This document shows positions 61,036 through 64,000 of a DNA stretch of 64,000 nt, one piece after another. A model generated the notes under the pieces. That model had not been told where the DNA came from and did not search any database. It saw only the letters and a list, made by a program, of their open reading frames with translations. The position numbers and the translations under genes were made by a program. How positions within the stretch are numbered: position 1 is the stretch's first letter; each line of letters begins with the position of its first letter. The DNA is from Chlamydomonas reinhardtii. Its lineage: Eukaryota; Chlorophyta; Chlorophyceae; Chlamydomonadales; Chlamydomonadaceae. The DNA lies in NCBI RefSeq assembly GCF_000002595.2, contig NC_057005.1:6137235-6201234 (forward strand), written 5' to 3'.

Positions 61036-62049
61036 AGCATATCGATCACGCGGTCCTGTGTGCGTGCGTGTGTGTGTGTGGCAGTGGGAAGTCAAGGTGT
61101 GTGTGTGTGTGTGTGTGTGTGTGTTCATCTGACCAGCATTTATTGGTGTGCCAAGCCCATCCCCAGGACCCACACCTAGCTACCTCCCGCTCACCCTGTG
61201 GCCTGTGCCACAATCCCGCATCTACTGCTGCTGCCCCACACACAGCTGCTGACGGGGGGCTTCGCGGAGACCGCACAGCCGCCAGCCACACCCCACGGCG
61301 ACTCCAGGACGGCGCGCCTCCGTGGCTGCGCCGGCGACGACATCGGCGCCTTCACCAAACGCGCACCGGCCCCTGCAGCCGCCGCCGCTACTGGCCACGC
61401 GCCGCCGCTGCTGCCGCCGCTGCTGCGGCTGCCGGAGGCTGACGCGGACGCCTTTGCGGCGCTGCTGGGGTTCATGTACAGCGGGCGACTGGAGGTGGCG
61501 CCGCACCTGCTGCGGTCCGCGGGTGAGGCGGGCAGGCGGGAGGGGCGGCCGGGGGCGGGGGCGAGTCATGATGCATGACGGCGCGCTGGGCTGGGCTGGG
61601 CTGGGCTGGGCTGGGCTGGGCTGGGCTGGGCTGGGCTGGGCTGCGCATGCGGTGTGCCTCGCGTTACTTGCTCAAGTAAGCTTGAAATGTGTACTTTACT
61701 CCCCCTATTGCTACTCGGGTGCCCCTGCCGTTCCCTTACTTGGCATCCTGCAGCGGAGCTGGCGGGCCGGCTGCTACTGCCGGCCGCCTGCAGCCTGGAG
61801 CTGCAGCGGCGGCTGCTACTGCTGGCCACGCCCGCTACAGCCGCCGCCGACCTGCTGTGGTCGGAGCGGCACTCGCTGGGGGCGCTCACGGAGGGACTCA
61901 AGCTGTACATCGTACGGCACCGGCGCCAGGTGGCGGCGGCGGCGGCGGTTACGGACGGCGCGGCGGCGGCGCTGGCGGCGCTGGCGGCTGGTGCGCCGGA
62001 GCTGACGGCTGAGGTGATGCTCGCGCTGATGCGGGCCACGTCACACTAG
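53758..62049 (+). CDS. NHL beta-propeller / BTB-POZ protein (intron 5 carries a LINE)
   Basis: Nine exons give 1,075 residues: 53758-53860, 53987-54125, 54376-54439, 54612-54686, 55059-55131, 58563-59944, 60167-60985, 61246-61522, 61754-62049. NHL-type repeats are visible: [37 protein letters not shown] continuing [32 protein letters not shown] and [20 protein letters not shown]. The third of these is split by intron 5, yet joins perfectly (codon T|AC), which proves the two sides belong together across the 3.2 kb insertion. Ala/Gly runs lie between the repeats. The C-terminus is a BTB domain ([44 protein letters not shown]) with a BACK-like helical tail. BTB proteins often dimerise and act as CUL3 adaptors; the propeller would bind a partner. 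No target can be named. The start ATG was chosen by frame and donor match and is the least certain part. Confidence 0.85.
54493..54611 (+). repeat. (CA)n microsatellite ending at a splice acceptor
   Basis: A CA array with scattered G and T fills intron 3 of the NHL-BTB gene and runs into its acceptor AG at 54610-54611. Confidence 0.9.
54869..55035 (+). repeat. (CA)n microsatellite in NHL-BTB intron 4
   Basis: About 80 CA units with periodic T, ending 23 bases before the acceptor at 55058. The regular spacing of T-containing units suggests that blocks of the array were duplicated. Confidence 0.9.
55208..55222 (+). repeat. Target-site duplication, left copy
   Basis: The 15 bases TGGAGGTGTTTCAGC recur exactly at 58438-58452, flanking the LINE. 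The first T could belong to the element tail, so the duplication is 14 or 15 bases. Confidence 0.95.
55223..58300 (+). CDS. LINE ORF2 C-terminal part: PCIF1-like segment, RNase H, CCHC motif
   Basis: This 5'-incomplete frame has 1,025 residues; numbering below counts from the flanking codon at 55202. Residues about 35-90 ([20 protein letters not shown]) recall a chromo-like fold, weakly. Residues about 290-440 resemble the PCIF1 (CAPAM) methyltransferase-like domain: [35 protein letters not shown], a degenerate HPDPDPDA where that family has NPPF, then ITFMIIPQ and [11 protein letters not shown]. Residues 544-690 are RNase H with all four acidic residues: D547 in WTDGS, E594 in QRAEL, D622 in SDS and D684 in EEAD. 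Residues 808-824 form C-x2-C-x7-H-x4-C, the zinc motif usual near the C-terminus of LINE ORF2. No reverse transcriptase motif is present because of the 5' truncation. The exact clade needs the missing half. Confidence 0.85.
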   Translation, partial: SLYHDIEEISHIQAGPITKAVTAPEKGASLHTERYYEVAWKDTTIVKGAAEAYTRMKYTGTAAAHMGYGQACHKYFLRMKWDPTSEPVDKCPTLQGWTPAISEHLRKLAEPPTPTPQPKPKDARLTPAQQQGRWTQADVAASHVRRTTKQNTRIDTNPCNPYLDVHPTGRYTIQIPDTYTDERTLAHVYNPTGRHIASVTLGTLLTLKARYEHALSTHHDATSPHRSQGGFPEDLAKLLLRTRVDSKGKTCKSAPTRERSLPESLKLALYNCLASTHSDPDRPVGLVERFASPLNCSGRATKYYSQHAADSLFGASHDAYTAPFDGLSLAHPDPDPDACTKALAWATASIEHLEHQATPAITFMIIPQGKGAASRCLASPHVTILALIPPGVSASSMLDGLGAADEAASSKQGLQLLLIANTTGVQALNSNNNLTRLQTSLAELGAVPPPTSQPPGRRQPLEWPARVTLPRDRTAPPGRPYSHRAKARAKQLTRPQAPAAQGLDTCPTPMPTLSALYTTRAAFPARSSYLYDAATIVWTDGSCIKVAAGEDGNEMNKLGACAWSQQTEHIYVKPGGLNSTNTIQRAELSAILVALEYIRPRLCLMGMTQVTIASDSLVSLYLIRRALTAPQRLLLSKHKNLLENILHELQMYADAGVPVQLLKVRSHTGLHGNEEADKGAAKVAANDMEAMGQAIRLAPDEPWSNIWWPKRNSDNFYLSDLNRGVLNSLPPEAQQGFTNNTPVLEQWAEASASMCPTLSNRTLASSTRHPWLVKQILYARYGYLFNAQLKRRYRLGGNGNCPLCHTPDSGGHILGGCTHPKMKGAYINRHNWAVQRIAKCISKGTYGNGFMVMDAGPLADLPHYASAQRPPAWLAAERTSSPLITRLRPDILFIPNLPAHETHREGYRPPLNKARLPIYILEIGYSSDVRHLDKREEKSQQHQELKRLLEAAGWTVHYSTNECLALGVTGAIPCNLTKLLTSKLGVTHTAARVCGERLHTHAVNSAGGIIKMRRVTEQELKPRGG
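55223..58437 (+). mobile_element. 5'-truncated non-LTR retrotransposon (LINE) in a host intron
   Basis: The element starts abruptly in the middle of an open reading frame right after the left target-site duplication. It carries the frame to TGA at 58298-58300, then a 3' UTR of about 125 bases and a tail of five ATT units (58424-58438) that meets the right duplication. A truncated 5' end, a simple-repeat tail and a 14-15 base duplication are the hallmarks of target-primed reverse transcription. The remaining 1,025 codons are open, so the copy looks young. The reverse transcriptase part is missing, so this copy cannot move by itself. It lies in the sense direction within intron 5 of the NHL-BTB gene, which would be about 200 bases long without it. 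Confidence 0.93.
58438..58452 (+). repeat. Target-site duplication, right copy
   Basis: An exact copy of 55208-55222, directly after the ATT-repeat tail of the LINE. Confidence 0.95.
60986..61126 (+). repeat. Two (GT)n arrays at the start of NHL-BTB intron 7
   Basis: The exon ending at 60985 is followed at once by a GT array (60986-61033) and a second one (about 61096-61126). The splice donor GT is therefore the first of many identical GT dinucleotides. Confidence 0.88.
61586..61643 (+). repeat. (CTGGG)n pentanucleotide array in NHL-BTB intron 8
   Basis: About 11 perfect CTGGG units (GCCCAGCCCA type on the other strand). The strand is G-rich with GGG every five bases, so it could form a G-quadruplex in DNA or in the pre-mRNA. 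Confidence 0.92.
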
Positions 62050-62108
62050 CCGTATCAATTATTTGCGATGGCTTGGTGGAGGAGCGAGAAGAGGCGGCTG
62101 ATGATGTG

Positions 62109-62245
62109 ATGAGGGTCTGAAGGAGCGAGGGAGGTTTATCTCCAGGGGCCGTCCATCCGGCAGTCAGGGGTTCGGCAGTACGAGTATGAGTATGAGGGTC
62201 TGAATAAGGAGCGAGGGAGGCTTATCTCCAGGGGCCGTCCATCCA
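62109..62245 (+). repeat. 83-base direct repeat in the NHL-BTB 3' UTR
   Basis: Two copies starting ATGAGGGTCTGA at 62109 and 62192 share about 50 bases including CTCCAGGGGCCGTCCATCC. The second has a 3-base insertion and one substitution. This points to a recent local duplication. Confidence 0.85.
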
Positions 62246-62435
62246 GTCGTTCAACTCATCTTCCTGATGATCACGAGACTCATGCTCAACCCTGTTACAG
62301 ATGCCGGTATCGCATTATTCGTCTTTTCCTGTACATAAGCACGCACGTACGCACATACCTAATGCCGCGAGGAAGGTAGCTGCCAACAGGGGGCCGCGCC
62401 TGGTGGCTGCAGGCCGTGACGGGGTTAACGATCCA

Positions 62436-62440
62436 TGTAA
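62436..62440 (+). terminator. Putative TGTAA polyadenylation signal of the NHL-BTB gene
   Basis: TGTAA about 390 bases after the stop at 62049, correct orientation. Confidence 0.55.
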
Positions 62441-63250
62441 ATCTACTGTACCTGGCGAGCCCGACTTATACCAGACATGGTCCACACGTTGAAGCACCAA
62501 AGCGGTAATCATACACTTATTATACACGAGTCGAACGGCATGAGTCAGGTGGGGTGGCACCCGTCACCCTCCGTCACACAAGCCGAGCACCAAGACACTC
62601 TCATCAGAACCAACAATAGCACCTTGCAAAACACCCGCATGCAAAGGCCTTCAAGCCCCATCATGGAATGCAACCTCAGAAGGGTGTCCCGGATTTCAAA
62701 AAGCCCGGCAACGGGATACAACCAAAAGCATACATATGATACAACCGTCAGCATAATAACGCAGGCGCAGCCTACGGCGCCCTTCAGCAAACCCGGCAGC
62801 CTTTGTCACCATTCACCTGATGCGCAAAAAGCCCGCATATTCACACTAAAATTGTCGGGGCTAGCGCCAGCGCAAATCAATGCCCTAACCAATCTATCTA
62901 GAATACGTACTACTACAGCCAGGGGCCAGCTAGCTACACCCGCCGCCGCTGCCGCCACGCCCACCCATATCCGTGGCAAGGCACGAGCGCCGCCCCGCCT
63001 GTCCCCGTGTCCGACTTGCGCTCGCCCCCGCCCGCTTCCCGGCCACCCCAACAACCTTCACCATGAACTCTCCATCAACCCTCACCAACCTCCCGCACAA
63101 CGGCCGGCCCGAAGGTCCACCGCCCGCTCACTCCTCGGCAGCAGCCCCTACCTGCTTCCCCTGCTCCTGCTGCCGCCCCTGTCCCAGCTCCTGCCCCTAC
63201 TCCTGCTCCTGCTGCTGCCCCTGCCCCTACTCCTGCTCCTGCCCCTGCCC

Positions 63251-64000
63251 CTACTCCTCCTCCTCCCCGGCTGCTGCTGCCTCCTCCTCGTCCTCCTCCT
63301 GCAGCCAGCCCTGCCCCACCGCCATCATGCGCAGCAGGCTGCCGTACAGCGACCCCAGCGACACCGCGTCCACCTCGTCAATGACCGGCCGGTAGAACTC
63401 CGTGTACCTGCGGGGGGCGGGGGCATACGGGTGTGTTGGTGGTGGGCGTCGGTGGCGGGGTTCAGTGCGGCCGCGCACGCCGCCCCCACTTACTGACCCA
63501 ACGCAGCTGGGCCCCTGAACGCCCGCCGCGCCGCCAGCTGCCCCCTCCCCCTTCCCCTCCATTCGTTTAGGTGCGGGCATACACCGCCACCACACACACA
63601 CACACACACACGCACACACGCACACACACACACCCCTACCTGAAGAGCTCCTTGCCCTCCAGGTCCGCCACCAGGCAATCCAGGTCCATTGTGTTGCTGT
63701 CGGGGTCGTGCCGCGTGTGGCAGGCCCACGCAATGTCCGGGAACGCTGAACGCTGGCACGCGCCGCCGCCGCCCAGCAGCGCTGCCAGGCACGCCCGCTC
63801 CGCCGCCACCTCCAGGGCCGTGCCGCGGTGCGAGATGGCGTCCAGCAGGCTGGGGGCGCGGGCGGGGTTGTGGGTTGGGGGTTGGGGCTTAACGTTGAAC
63901 CAATCCCGTAAGGAAACAGTCGCGCGGTTGTGGGTTGTGGGTTGTGGGTTGCAGAGTTGTGGCTTGTGGGTTGGGGGGTCCAGGCATGGCTAGTTAGGAG
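63251..64000 (-). CDS. 3' end of a porphobilinogen-deaminase-like gene (partial)
   Basis: Two exons are visible, 63849-63640 and 63407-63251, joined in phase (AG|G, Arg); the rest lies beyond the right edge. The segment SHRGTALEVAAERACLAALL, then GGGGACQ and LDCLVADLEGKELFRYTEFY, matches the C-terminal domain of porphobilinogen deaminase, where E-R-x-F-L-x-x-L-x-G-x-C holds the cysteine that carries the dipyrromethane cofactor. That enzyme builds hydroxymethylbilane in plastid haem and chlorophyll synthesis. The match is partial: the usual F of ERAFL is C, several Gly are inserted before the Cys, and the end (SLYGSLLRMMAVGQGWLQEE) is unlike the standard one. It may therefore be a diverged paralogue and not the housekeeping enzyme. 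The protein ends in an acidic Glu/Ala tail. Bases 63850-64000 appear intronic. Confidence 0.5.
   Translation of the reverse strand, partial: LLTSHAWTPQPTSHNSATHNPQPTTARLFPYGIGSTLSPNPQPTTPPAPPACWTPSRTAARPWRWRRSGRAWQRCWAAAARASVQRSRTLRGPATRGTTPTATQWTWIAWWRTWRARSSSGRGVCVCVCACVCVCVWWRCMPAPKRMEGKGEGAAGGAAGVQGPSCVGSVSGGGVRGRTEPRHRRPPPTHPYAPAPRRYTEFYRPVIDEVDAVSLGSLYGSLLRMMAVGQGWLQEEDEEEAAAAGEEEE
63589..63632. repeat. (CA)n microsatellite at a splice donor of the PBGD-like gene
   Basis: About 20 CA units with two CG variants, six bases inside the intron that begins at 63639 (minus strand). Confidence 0.88.

Larger units (their letters stand above)
62050..63250. other. Convergent 3' UTR region of NHL-BTB (+) and PBGD-like (-) genes
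   Basis: This stretch holds the 3' UTRs of both neighbours. A plus-strand TGTAA at 62436-62440 fits NHL-BTB. A minus-strand TGTAA at about 62297-62301 may serve the other gene, which would make the transcripts overlap. An 83-base direct repeat lies at 62109-62245. No further gene was supported. Confidence 0.5.

Overview
The window looks like nuclear DNA of a volvocine green alga (Chlamydomonas/Volvox lineage). The signs are GC-rich third codon positions, many short GT-AG introns, long Ala/Gly/Gln runs inside otherwise conserved proteins, abundant (CA)n/(GT)n arrays inside introns, TGTAA motifs a few hundred bases after several stops, and typical green-lineage genes (CLPF, a Tat-type thylakoid-lumen precursor, an Aurora-like CALK kinase, CotH and NHL/BTB proteins). 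I read all gene models by eye from conserved protein segments. At every junction I checked GT/AG ends and codon phase, and every complete model closes on a length divisible by three. No transcript data were available.

Left part (1-26.3 kb): the 3' end of a low-complexity gene (+); a 24-exon CotH-kinase protein flanked by two lamin-tail-like domains (-); a 13-exon thylakoid-lumen precursor of unknown function (-); a 10-exon Aurora-like kinase resembling CALK (-); and, divergent from it across about 490 bp, an organellar-type histidyl-tRNA synthetase (+). The synthetase is broken by a 100-N assembly gap and an apparent one-base loss beside that gap.

Middle (27.4-45.2 kb): a secreted NXPE/PC-esterase-like SGNH protein (-); a short-chain dehydrogenase (-); an odd 1.3 kb stretch with gene remnants, a perfect 61-bp fold-back and a second hairpin; the Clp-protease adaptor CLPF (-); then two tandem GT-A glycosyltransferase paralogues (+) with a near-identical second exon, which suggests recent gene conversion.

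Right part (45.3-64 kb): a 1,589-residue F-box/LRR protein (+); a nine-exon NHL-propeller/BTB protein (+) whose fifth intron carries a 3.2 kb 5'-truncated LINE with clear target-site duplications; and the 3' end of a porphobilinogen-deaminase-like gene (-) that runs off the right edge. The LINE reading frame has a PCIF1-like methyltransferase segment, RNase H and a CCHC motif. It inserted in an intron, so the host reading frame stays open.

The genes do not form one pathway. Three products are probably plastid or organelle targeted (lumen protein, HisRS, CLPF), a fourth (the PBGD-like protein) would belong to tetrapyrrole synthesis, and three are secretory (two glycosyltransferases, SGNH protein). 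The most unusual signals are the LINE methyltransferase-like domain, the fold-back region at 34.2-35.1 kb, and the CotH/lamin-tail architecture.
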